From contig JAQGEQ010000048.1 of assembly GCA_034620365.1 (NCBI GenBank), positions 806,001-870,000 on the forward strand: a stretch of DNA of 64,000 nt, given 5' to 3'. Positions 40,558 through 51,756 of this stretch are shown piece by piece. The notes beneath the pieces were generated by a model. The model was not told the DNA's origin. It saw only the letters and a list, made by a program, of their open reading frames with translations, and made no database searches. The DNA comes from Pegea sp. RAD2-039. Taxonomy: Eukaryota > Chordata > Thaliacea > Salpida > Salpidae. Every line of letters begins with the position of its first letter. Position 1 is the stretch's first letter. Made by a program: the position numbers and the translations under genes.

Positions 40558-41189
40558 TACCTTCAGAACCCGCTAAATCAACCAAGTTGAATTTGGAAAC
40601 TGTATAGTCGTCTCTGTGTTTTGACATTTTCATATTTTTTCGACAATTGTTCGCAAATTACTTACGGATGCTCTAAACTCCGAGACTCGAGGACGATAGT
40701 GAATATCGCATGAGATCTTGATGATGTTTTATTCATAGCTGTCGAGCCAGTTGCTCGAGAGTTGTTTCCAGCTTCCATCAAACTAATTCAATCAAATCAA
40801 ATATTTAATGAGCTTGGTGAATATTCAACATCTCGTATTTACTGACTTCTAATTCAAGTTTATTTCTGATGATACTAACACTTGAATTAACACTCGAAGT
40901 ATGTTTTCAGCTTAACTAAGAATAATAAACACTAAGGATAAATACTTTATTTAATGATTATAACTCTGAGAGGGAGCTTTATTTAATTTGTAAAAGGCGA
41001 CTAGCAATCAACAATACACTTTACAAACAACATCAAGTCAAGTTACCGATTGATCCGGACCTGCAAGGGAATGATGCAGAACACATTTACGTAAGCGACA
41101 AAATATTCTACTGTTACTTAATTCATAGATATCAGACCTTCTCCAGCCAACTAATTTGGCCGAATAGTGAAGATTGATCTTTATCTCAT

Positions 41190-41570
41190 TCTTGTCAGTT
41201 ACGACAATTAATCCAATTCGTAGCGCTTTGGAAGTACATCTTTAAATGATCTGATGGACCACCGGATCTACAACCGGCCGTTTCTCCCGCTCTTTGGGTC
41301 AATGTCACAACTTCTGGTACCCGGACCATGAAAGATTGTTGTCACTTCCCCGCTGGAGACAAGCCCAGCAGATTCATCCTCTTTTCCACTTTTCACTTGG
41401 TGAAACTTGTCGGGGGCTATCCTCTTTAATCGAACTAAATGGACCTCAATATACTGTGCGTAAGCATTTGGGTATCTGGCTAGATCTCTCAATGAAACGT
41501 TGGATTCCCTACCATCCGGGTAGAGAAAGCGCGCATACCTTGGGTTAGCCTCAAGCAGTTCAATCTTTAC
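41190..41570 (-). mobile_element. Gypsy-like LTR retrotransposon fragment (polyprotein C-terminus)
   Basis: The minus strand encodes 'ANPRYARFLYPDGRESN' then 'VSLRDLARYP' (the post-integrase DGR...VS.RDLA motif of gypsy/Mag-type pol), 'DKFHQVKSGKEDESAGL', and near the end 'GETAGCRSGGPSDHLKMY' after a frameshift. The last ~130 bp recurs at 42617-42746. No LTR was identified. Inactive fragment; the family assignment is by motif only. Confidence 0.5.
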
Positions 41571-41609
41571 ACTATCATCATATTGGCTAGAATAAGGACA
41601 AAAACTTCA

Positions 41610-41880
41610 AATATTTCTTTTTCCTCTGTCAACAACGAAGATTAAACCTGTGTTATATAAGAATAGGTCCAAGCCTTTCCAATAGAATCCCGACTGCCAA
41701 TATCCCATACAGTAAGAGTAATCCCTTTCACACGGTGAGAAAGCTTCTACATTGAAAACTATAGTGGGAATAATTGGAAAAGTTTATTTCAAGCTTAACT
41801 TAAATAATGCGGTAACTTTTCAGTAGTCTTAACATGATAGCTCTAGCTGGAACTTTCCCAAATATTCTCTTACTTCGAAC
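41610..41880 (-). pseudogene. ARF-family small GTPase pseudogene
   Basis: Three frames on the minus strand carry consecutive pieces of an ARF/ARL GTPase: 'IIPTIVFNVEAFS' (switch I, 41776-41742), 'VKGITLTVWDIGSRDSIGKA' (DxxG region; family VWDxGGQ is here VWDIGSR), then 'NTGLIFVVDR' (41655-41625). The upstream part, where the GxxxxGK P-loop should lie, is badly eroded and shows stops. A one-base loss between 'WTYSY' and 'NTGLIF' and an earlier frameshift break it. The absence of introns where parent genes usually have them suggests a retrocopy. It sits among transposon debris. Confidence 0.55.
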
Positions 41881-42302
41881 CGTAGTAACCCATCTTAGTT
41901 CTTATCATATCACTGACTCTCTCTCCTTTCATAGAAAATTAATGGACTGTATTCAGAAATTTATAAGCCCGTCTTGATTAGCAAAAGGTCCCTGTGCTGT
42001 TAATTTGCATTTGCAGGGAGCAGAAGGTCCATCAAAAGTTTCTATCTCTCTGAATCAGGTTTCATTTGATCTCTTGTCACGCAATAATCTCGGAAACAAG
42101 CCTCTTCTAATTCATATAATTTTTTCAATCTGTATTATATTTCTTAGGCGGATTGTTGCCAGTTGTTTTGGAGCTATTGAAGCTTAGCAACGATTAGGAT
42201 AGTTTTATTTATGCTTAACCTAGTACAGATTTGAATAAGATTCTACTCGAATAAGTATATTAGTTTTGTTTTTAATGTAACAAAGTTTTTTTATATAACA
42301 AA

Positions 42303-42543
42303 ATGGATAATCTATTTAAACTGAAAGTGCTGTCTTTAGACCCAACTAGTTCGTCGGCAACTGATTGGCAGGAGTGGCGTCACTGGAAGAAAACTTACCA
42401 ATTTCCTAAACAAGCTTATGTCAGATGGGAATGATGAAGACAAATTAACTGCAATTGTTAATTGTGGAAATCCAGACATGTACGAATATTTTGAAAGTTG
42501 CCATACTTATGTAGAAGATGAGGCAATGCTGGAACGGTTATAA
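42303..42543 (+). mobile_element. LTR retrotransposon gag fragment (frameshifted)
   Basis: Begins ATG GAT AAT and reads 'MDNLFKLKVLSLDPTS', then 'WQEWRHWKKTY'; after a one-base insertion near 42399 it continues 'NFLNKLMSDGNDEDKLTAIV' and 'MYEYFESCHTYVEDEAMLERL', then a stop. This is the N-terminal pattern of gypsy/Mag-type Gag (W..W...F..FL... and DE.KL..L). Dead because of the frameshift and the premature stop. Confidence 0.6.
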
Positions 42544-42609
42544 TACAGAAATCAAATGATACTTTTGCGCGTCATCTACTTCGAACAGAGACTGCACGTT
42601 GGCTCATTC

Positions 42610-42750
42610 TTGTCACCAACGACAACTAGACCCATCCATAGTACTTTAGAGGTACACCTTTAAATGATCTGGTGGATCACCTGATCTCCACATCACCGTT
42701 TCTCCCATTCTTTGGGCTAAGGTCACAACTTTTAGTACCTGGATTTGTAA
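42610..42750 (-). mobile_element. Second copy of the gypsy-like 3' fragment
   Basis: About 130 bp matches 41200-41328 with scattered differences; on the minus strand it reads 'VTLAQRMGETVMWRSGDPPD' then 'HLKVYL'. It lies opposite to and just beyond the gag fragment, which suggests nested or rearranged insertions. Confidence 0.5.
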
Positions 42751-43259
42751 TGATGAACGCAAATCTTGTATTAATTTATTTCAATAAATGCGAAGGAGAG
42801 TGCCTGAAGAGAGCATCTTCCGCTAACACACATTCTCACAAATTGTTATGGAGCTTATACTTGATAAGCGATCTTCATACGAAGACATTGATTCTTTAGC
42901 TCCTTCTATCATATCATTTAGTTCTTTGACTTGCGCTTCTTTAATTTCAATCAAATTATTTGCTGACGTCGATGAACTGCTTCAGCATTCCCTTCTTGTT
43001 GTACTTTTTAATTTTTCTTAAAAGTTTCATTTTCAAATCTGTAGCAACACACTAGAAATGTAAATGATCTTATTGATTAAAGTAGTAACTGTCCCGACCC
43101 AGAACCAGGTTGGCTACTATTTTTTGAACTAATAACAACAGCTAAATATAAATGATAAGCTATACATTTATATATAAATATATATAATAAATAAATATAT
43201 AAATTTAGATGAGGTTGACTTTTCTGTAATATTTATTCATTTTATTCAACACACGGCTG

Positions 43260-44265
43260 CAAATGACAAATTTTGTAGCTCTTATAGCGAACACAACAAT
43301 ATGACTGTAGAAAGAGAACCAAAAGGTTTTAATCATCACAGTTTAACATAATCAATGTAGAAAAAATAGGAACGCTGCAGACGTAAAAGTAAATATAAGT
43401 CATAAATTAAAAGCACAAAGTAAGTGGAGAGGATGAAGACTGGTAGTGTTATATATCACTTTAAGAAAATTACTTAAATCATAATTTTTAAATGAAACTT
43501 TAATTTCTATACATAACAGTCGAACTATAATTTGGGGCGTATGTTTGTGGTGAAAAGTTTTAACAATGTTCAAATATTATTGGTATTATGATATTGAGAG
43601 TTTGATATGAAGTAGATGAACCTATTCCAAACAAATAATTTATCTTGTGAATCCATTTGAAATTGTGAAAAATGAAGACGTCCAAATATTTATTGATCAG
43701 CCATAGGAAAACTCGGACGATGTCGGGTTGGAGTTTAAGAGTTCATTTACTGAGAGTTGAAACATTTGTCGGTAGCTAGCTTGAGTTGTATCGATTGAAA
43801 TTATAAGTTAGCAAACTCCAAAGAAAACTGAAGAGTAACTGATTTATTGATAAAAAGTTTGGCATCGTCTGCAAAGAGCACTACATTTTCAAAACCATTT
43901 AGAGATGAAGACCAAACTGTAATACCATTGAGATAAATAATGAGGAGAAGAAAACTAATAATGTTGATTTAGGGGAACACCACTGAGGACCTCAACAAAA
44001 CTTGAAACAAAGTTATTGATGATCGCTTGTTGTTGTCTGCCTTGAAGTTTCTTTATTCTAAAGGCTTAAATTGTTTGAAGATTTTTACTGATGCTGATGT
44101 GATATTGAATCAAAAGTTTTGCAAATTTAGATGAGATTAGTATTTAGATAATTTGGTCCTAGTTGAGACAGAACTGGTCACTGGAGAATCTTTGAAGAAA
44201 AACCCCAAGTTGATATTTAGAAAATAAGTCTTTATGAAGAAGATGAGTCAGAACTGTATGCGAAA
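43260..44265 (-). mobile_element. LINE reverse transcriptase relic (most complete copy of the family)
   Basis: In minus-strand order: fingers-like piece near 44.2 kb, 'KTFDSISH' (palm motif A, near 44.1 kb), 'GRQQQAIINNFVSSFVEVLS' then 'GVP' (near 43.98 kb), 'VVLFADDAKLF' (catalytic FADD box, near 43.88 kb), and the thumb 'TLLKLFTTNIRPKL' near 43.55 kb. Motif order fits a CR1/jockey-like LINE. Stops and frameshifts interrupt it many times. Its 3' tail matches scraps at 20.2 and 38.6 kb. Confidence 0.65.
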
Positions 44266-45877
44266 TAATCAATTCAAAGATTGGAAAAAAGCTAATATTA
44301 GATATTAGTCAGATATCGTTAGTTTAGTGGCTAATTTCTATCTCTCTTTGTATGTTGGAACTCTTTCATTGGGAAAGTACATAACTGAAGCATAATGAAT
44401 AATTAAAGACATGTAATAAAGGTTGTAATAGAGAATAGATTAAACGCTTAACAAAATAAGAATTTTTTTAGGTGTACGAATTAATTTGTCTTTGATATTT
44501 AGGATGACAAAAAGAGTTTTTCATTCAACATTCTTAGTATAAGAGATGCTTTTCATTCAACAAGCGTTAATATGATTTAATACAATTGGGTGGAAGAGAG
44601 TGCTTAGTGGAACAAACCTTTAAATAGAGTTAAGGTGAAATTGTGATAAGACTGCTAGGATAATCTATCTTTAAACATTCACAACTAAAATTTGTTTACT
44701 TTATTGTAACTCTCATGTATTACAAATTAAGGTTCTTGTTACTACACCAAAGTTTGATGCTTTCAAAAACTTGATTTTTGATATCTGTAATTTCTTTTTG
44801 CAGATTTATTTATGTATTTTTTAAGATATTATTTACTGAATTAAATGTTGAAAATATTGTAGGTTATGATTACAAAAGATACGTTTCTAACGACAACAAA
44901 TTTAGCTAAATGTTCATACATCTATATCATTAATAATACATTCTGAGTTTTCTTAAGAAATTTAAAGTAAGAACGTAGCTTATTCTACAGGTGAGTGTGG
45001 ATCTTTTTAATAAATCTTTATCAACAGCTTAGATCAACAAAAGAGAATTCCATCTTAAATAAATAATGAGGATTTTTAAAACAAATTAAGTTCACCAAGA
45101 GCTTCTTAGAATTAAGAATTTATATAAATTACTTTTTAAGCTGAATCTACTGCCAATAGCGGAGGTTTTAAAGAGTTGGTGACTTTTAAGTGCTTTCTAA
45201 GTTCATAGTGCCAAAATGAAGAACTATTTCTCTAAGCAACGATCAAATCGTAGAAGTTTAAAATCGTAAATTTAAGACTTAAGTTAATAAATCAACTAAA
45301 CATATTTAAACATTTGTTCTGATCAGATGTAGCCAGTGAAGGATTAATGTATGATTACAAGATTAGTGTTACAAAATGTTCTTTTATAGAAAGAAATCAT
45401 CAGTTTACAGACGATAAGTTATTTGAAACATTTTTTGAGATACTGTTTAGTATAAGCATTTGTTTATGAACAATCAAATATATGAAAACAAACTCAACAA
45501 ATACCTGGCGTCAAAAAACGCGTTAAAGATGCACTCAGCACTAACTCTTCAACTTTCTTAACCATCTAGAACAGGTTGTATTGATAGAAGAGGTTTTTAG
45601 GGTTCAAAGTTCAATTTTACAGGTTTAAATCAATTCAATCTATCGTTTAGCTTCAAACAGAGGTTTGCTAACTGGATTGCGTAAGATGAAATCAAAGTTC
45701 AAAGTTTATCATTTTTATTATGCCCTTTTAGATTTAATAGTTCAGTTTAGTAATTAGAAAAAGTTTAAAAAATCGATTAGAAAAAATTATGAAATATTTA
45801 ATAAAGAAGCTGCATGATTTAGTGAAAATTACATTTTTACAAAGATGATATCCCTAAGAACCAAATCATGAATGACG
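44266..45877. other. Intergenic, downstream of metX
   Basis: AT-rich; nothing recognised apart from the putative metX 3' UTR at its right end. It may hold further eroded LINE sequence. Confidence 0.4.
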
Positions 45878-47850
45878 TCACGTGTACGTGACATTGTTAA
45901 TTTGTTTGATTTCCAGAAAACCCTTCATTGCAGTTCCCACAGATGCTAAGTCAAGTAAGAAAGTATCATGACCATATATGGAGTTAAGTTCATAAAAAGT
46001 CACGTTCTTGTTGCCTATATTCAAAAAGAGATTTGATAATTTTTATAAATTTCTGTAAAATATCAGATTCTTATATAAACCTGCTTGCTTAAGACCATCT
46101 GCCATCTGTTGTTGTTGCTCAATTGGGAATAACTGATCAGTTTTGGAACCTACGACTAGTGAGGGACAAACGACATGTTTCAACGAGTTTCGATCTTCAA
46201 AGTAATCATCAAGATCAAATAGATCCATTGCCTGTGATAAATCAAGGTGATTGAAAGAAGAAGATCTCTAAGTTTTAAAGAATCAAGAAGTTGATAAGAC
46301 ATACAAATGATCTGAAGCTACTTGATGAGGAAAATGTGAAAAAAATGATGAAAAGTTGTGTCTTTGAGAAGTAAAAGTGAAGTTGATGAAGATTGTGATC
46401 ATATTGTACGGATTGAAGCAATTTGTGAAGTCTTTCAAAAGTCGAAGAAAAATAAATGTTTTATAAAACGAAGATTGAGTTAGAAGAACAAGGGCACTGA
46501 CCTTTGAAATATACAGTAGTGAATTTGGATCGTATTTACTAGCAAATTGTAATCCTTGATACTCAATATATTGTTCAATCTGATAATTATGACATAAAGA
46601 AGCTGGCTCATTTTCTATACGATTGCGACCAAAACGTGTCTTCCACTCTTCGTTGCTACGATACGTCATTGTCGCTATCTCACTACAATCAGCTATTCAA
46701 GCATAAACATAAACGTACCGTGCCAACTTCATTCCCCTGATTGGATGATTAAGACCGTAGTAATGACCACGATTCCAATTTGGATCTTCCATAATGCAGC
46801 GTCGTTGTAGATAGCGAAGAGCAATTGAACTTGGATGTGATTGAGTACAAGCTGAAATTGAAATCATTCTCGATACCATCGATGGATATAATGCTGCCAT
46901 GGCAACCGAGCACATTCCACCTAATGAAGAACCAATCGCTGCATAAAGCTGGAAATAGGAAGTGTTGATGACGTCGTAAAAGAAGATCAAGTAGAAGTGA
47001 GACCTTTTCGATGCCAAGATGTTCAAGTAACTTAACTTGTATGTCAACCATATCTTTGATAGATACCATTGGAAAGTGGGTTCCATATTTCTCATTTGTC
47101 AGTGGATTGGTAGATGATGGCCCTCTACAGCACATAGTTAAGTGATTTCTATGATAATGACGTCATCAGACTACTCACGTGCTGCCATAGCAACCTCCAA
47201 GTTGATTTACACATATCACAAAAAACTCGTTGGTATCCAACGCTCGACCACCACCAATAAACTTCTCCCACCAACCAGCTGATGTATTTTTCTAGAAAAT
47301 GATGACGTCATATCCGGAAATATTTATATGAAGTAAGTGTGTTTGCAAATGAATAAAAACCTGATGACTTTTAGCGTGAGAGCTGGCAGATAAACCAGTG
47401 AACATCAAAACAGCATTTGATTTGTCCTCATTAAGCTGACCCCACGTTTCATATGCTAACTGTCAAGTTCTAGTAATTGGTAACTTATAAAAGTCTTAAT
47501 TAACATTTACATCAACTTTTGGTAGGATTCCATTGTTGTAATACATTTTGAAAGGCTTATCATGAGTAAAAATTTTGTATCCGTTTAATGGTGGATTATA
47601 AGTTGGTTCTGGACCTTCAATAAACCTATATAATAGACTTATTAGAAACTAATTAGTGTTTAGTTGATCAATACCTTTTGTTTAAACATGGGAATTCAAA
47701 ATTGCTTCCTCGAAATAAAACTTCTTCTTTCTTCTCACTATTTTGAAACTTTAACTGAAAGGACTTGAAAGCTCTTTTCTCATTAGAGTTTAATCTTTTT
47801 ACAGTTTTAAATAAACTTTTTGTAAGATTCAAGCAATGGAATGTTGTCAT
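45878..47850 (-). CDS. Homoserine O-acetyltransferase-type alpha/beta hydrolase (metX family)
   Basis: The family transfers acetyl from acetyl-CoA to homoserine, or in some eukaryotic members to serine, for methionine/cysteine synthesis. Nine exons: 47675-47850, 47511-47625, 47361-47459, 47179-47291, 47004-47124, 46719-46948, 46502-46682, 46081-46231, 45878-46014. They sum to 1,323 nt, or 440 aa, with phases closing and TGA at 45878-45880. Family features: '[18 protein letters not shown]', 'GGCYGST', the nucleophile elbow 'GSSLGGM' (Ser ~216), '[12 protein letters not shown]', 'TYRSNEEW', catalytic Asp in 'SKTDQLFP' (~377) and His in 'YGHDTFL' (~411). The complete triad predicts an active enzyme. 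The first ~30 residues are basic and poor in acids, like a mitochondrial presequence (inference). Homoserine or serine as substrate cannot be decided here. Intron 6 is only 36 nt. Confidence 0.9.
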
Positions 47851-50800
47851 GCTTTTTATTCAATTAATAAAAAATTAAAAATGGTCCTAGTAATTAATCT
47901 AAAAAATCCTTTTAATTGCAAAAAATTGCTGTCAAATGTTTTCTTGGTTAATTATTAAGTTTTGGTAATTTTTATGTTTATACATTTGAATATAAAAACA
48001 TCTTTCACCAATAATTGATAAAGGTTTTATTAAACAAACATTTTTTTAAACTAAGATAAAACTACACAAACACTTTGCAAATAAAATTTTGTATACATTA
48101 GGCAGATCAAATAAGAGCATAACTTCCAACAAAATAAATTATCAAACAACTTTGAGATATAACTGATAAGAGCTTTGAAATTATGTAATATCCCAAATAA
48201 AAAAAATAATTACTTGTAATTTGCTAAACAGCTCTAAGATGTAAAGGTCTAAAAAGTTGAGTTATAAACTACTAATAATGACCAATAATCTATATAAAGC
48301 TAACCTCATAAAATCACTTTAAATCACTCATATCATCAACTTATAAAAATAGAATTCGAATTATTTAGTAAAGCTCTTACAAAACATCCATACAGGTCTT
48401 GATTAAAAATACATTTTTATGGATTCTTATAGATACATCTTATGTTATTAATGAACACTAGGACTATGTAACAAGTGTCTACTTAATATGCATTCAACAA
48501 GATTATCTTTTTCATTGTAGGGTGTACTAATCAACTTTATATAAGTAATTAGTAATGCGAAAAAATAAACAAAAACAGTTAATCTGTTTTTCAGCAAAAG
48601 TTGGGCATCTTGTCTTGACTTAATATATCAGCCAAATATTCTTAACTAATTCAACTGCTGAACCAACTAATAAAGTATTCACTAAATTCCACGCGTATTA
48701 AGTTTTTATCATAACACCTGAAGCTGTTTTTAGACAATAATAAAAAAGTAAGTTTTATATAAACTTATAGTTCTGTCTAATAAACAAGTATTAATTTATT
48801 ACAATAAATGCGAAAGTATGAAATAATAAATTAATTTAAGTTATAAAGAAAATGTAAAATGAAATTGAAACTCAGAAATACTATCGTTATAATATGAATG
48901 AAAAGTAAACAATGACAAAGAAAAAAAAAGCAAAACCTTCCATTGCGTAATATTATGCGAAGTCATATCTTGACACCAATAACAATAATGAACGAAATAT
49001 ATTCATTTCTTAAACTTCAAATAATTATACCATGATTTATCAGCAGAAAAACAAGCAGAAAAAATAATTATGTAAGAAATAAACTTTTGGTGAACACGTT
49101 GTTTTGTTTAATTTACAAAAACGGTCTAACAATATTTTGTCAATATAAGTGCTTAAAATTAAAATTGAAATAATGCTCATTTTCTAAAAGGGGCTTATAA
49201 ACTTTTATTTTGAATATCATGCAATTAAAATGTTGAGTCGTTTCTTTCAAGAAATAAATTGAATAAAATGTAGTTGAAAGATAATGAAATATTAGAACGA
49301 TGGGAATGGTATAATCAAACATTCAAGAAGCTCTCTTAATGACCTGTTTTGGTTAGGCTAGAAATTATCGGGATCTAGTCGTTGCTCATGCAGCAAAATT
49401 CCACTTACTACTCCAACAAGGTATACAGCGAAACAGAAGAATGATGCATCTGCGCCCATCTAGCGTAGCAAGAGCCACCACAACAATAGTGAGTACAGTG
49501 ACAAACTGCCTAAAAGGCTCCGACTTTGGCTTTAAATTCGGAGTTTTGCGTCTCCTAGAAGTATTGTCATTAACCAGAATAACGAGATCCTTTTATCTGG
49601 GTTATCTTACATAATTTTACTTTCGCAAATATGTGTCCGCTTGGGCTCGAACCTGAAACGTTACGCTTGCTAGGCAGACGTGGTAACTGCTACACTATGG
49701 AAACTGACCAAGAAGCACTCAATATTAATCTAAATCATGAATGAATTTACAACATATTTTGCTCTCATTATATTGATATTTTATAGAAAATACTTATAAT
49801 GGAACATATTTCATAATAAACAGTTAATTAAACATAAACTATTTGGCATAATTTTGTTTAAAAACTAACGAAATATTTTATCACTAAGTTCAAGATTAGT
49901 TGAAACACTTTTCGATTTGGTGAAAAAATAGGTTTGACCATGAATTTAAAAGCATCATTTGCAATGAATTATTTGCATAAAGTTTTCTAGAAATAGAAAC
50001 CATAATCTTGTAAAAACTGTTTCTAAATTAGAAGACTCTATTTTGAAATCTTCACAATGACAAGGTCTATACAGAATTATTTATGAAAAGCTTGGATAGC
50101 AAGTAGAATAGTAAGAGTTTGATACAGTACTTGATTCTGAACTACGCAATAAGTTAATTGTAATATTAAATGAGTGTCGTGCTTTTAAATTCTACAAGGC
50201 TAAGTAAATCAACCAAGTCTAATTAACAGCATTAACTAAGAATTCTGTAACAATAGCTACAATATAATAGTCACTATTATATAAATTAATTTTCCGCTGA
50301 ATAATTTAGTAGCATTAAATCAAGCTGATAACTACTTTTTATTTGTACTAACTATGTTTTATCGATAATTTTATATCTTCTAAAACTTAAATAAGATTGA
50401 TTTTAGCAGTTCTATGGAAACTCTTAACCCTTTTTTAAAATGAAATATTAATTTTTAAAAGCCTAATGTATAATTTATTATTAATTAAATTCACAATTTC
50501 AGCAAAAACATCATGTAATTTATCAAGTTCTAATCAATAAAACGAATTATTTGTTTCAAAAACATAATATTTACTTCTTATGTTCAAGGTATCTAACCTA
50601 TTGATGTTAAATTCGACATGATAATATCGATTAAATAATATAATTATACATCGATTTCTATTTTACTGGCCAATATTGAAATAAAGATATTTCGTCATAT
50701 TCAGGTTATCTGTTGTTTATCTAACCAAACATTTATGAAATGCTTAGTGTTTGCTTTTTTACCGGTTTTTGATACAATTGATTTAAATTAATTGTTAATG

Positions 50801-51756
50801 AAATCAAATGATACATGCAAAATTTAATTTGTAATTAAGTTTTGATGATAGCTCTATAAACTATGTTGATTTTCTTTAAGGCATTTAATATTTAAGTGTT
50901 TTTAAAGTTTGTACACTTATTTACTATCTTATTTTATTTACTAAAAGTAAAATAATTTTATTTTTAAGCTAGCATTTATTCATTTGTCTGGTAGTCTTGT
51001 ATACATGCAGTGATTTTCATTTAAAGTTTTTTTAAACACTTCTTTTAATTAAATTTCTTAATTATATTTCATTATTACTTTAAGTTTGTAATTCCACTTT
51101 ACTAAAAGTATATAAATATTCATCAAAGTATTTTAGTGTTTGTATTTATAAAAACATTTATACTTTGATTGTTTATTGTATTATTATATATTACTCTAGA
51201 TCTTAAAGTATTCTAAAAACTATAAAGTCTATAAAATCTGTTTAATTAATATTAGGTTTTTCTGTAGTATCATATTTATGCGATCTTATATTCTATAAAA
51301 GTCTTTTTATTGATAGCTTATTTATGTTTTCTTTGTATGTTTAAAAATATTTTTAGTGCATCCATATTTCTAAAATAAACCACATTAAATAACAAAATGT
51401 ATTTTAAGTTTTAAATATTATCATTTTATAAATAAGAACAAAGATATCAACTTATTCTATACTAAATTTTATATTAGAAATCTTTAAACTGAATTTTAAT
51501 AAATACATTCTGAATTTTATAGATTTTACTTTCTTTCAATTTTAAGTTGTAAGCTTTCCTTTTTAAATTAAATTTGAATAAATATCTGTTAGATTGGCTC
51601 ATAATTGTTATTTTGATATAAAATTTGGAAAAGAATCAATTCCAAACGTAGTTACTTTATAAATCATGTTGATATTTTCTTTATTGCTCAAAACTTTATA
51701 GATATAGTTTAGATGTAATTTATATTAGGATTTTTATTTTATAATTATAAAGAAAT
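47851..51756. other. Intergenic between metX and BLTP3 (divergent promoters)
   Basis: The two flanking genes are divergently transcribed, so both promoters lie here. Apart from the SINE at 49361-49704, the sequence is very AT-rich with no supported gene. Confidence 0.5.
49361..49704 (-). mobile_element. tRNA-Val-derived SINE, copy 2
   Basis: The minus-strand head (49704 to 49633) reads like tRNA-Val, starting GTTTCCATAGTGTAGCAGTT and containing ACGTCTGCCTAGCAAGCG and the box B GGTTCGAGCCC. The body shares with copy 1 the post-head ACATATTTGC, the GTTTGTCACTGTACT block and the terminal TGAGCAACGACTAGATC. The middle segment at 49544-49575 is inverted relative to copy 1. Box B is better preserved than in copy 1. 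Confidence 0.8.

Noticed and set aside
49633-49704. Functional tRNA-Val gene
   Set aside because: The acceptor stem is mismatched, the anticodon region is altered, and the tRNA-like part is fused to a SINE body shared with another locus.
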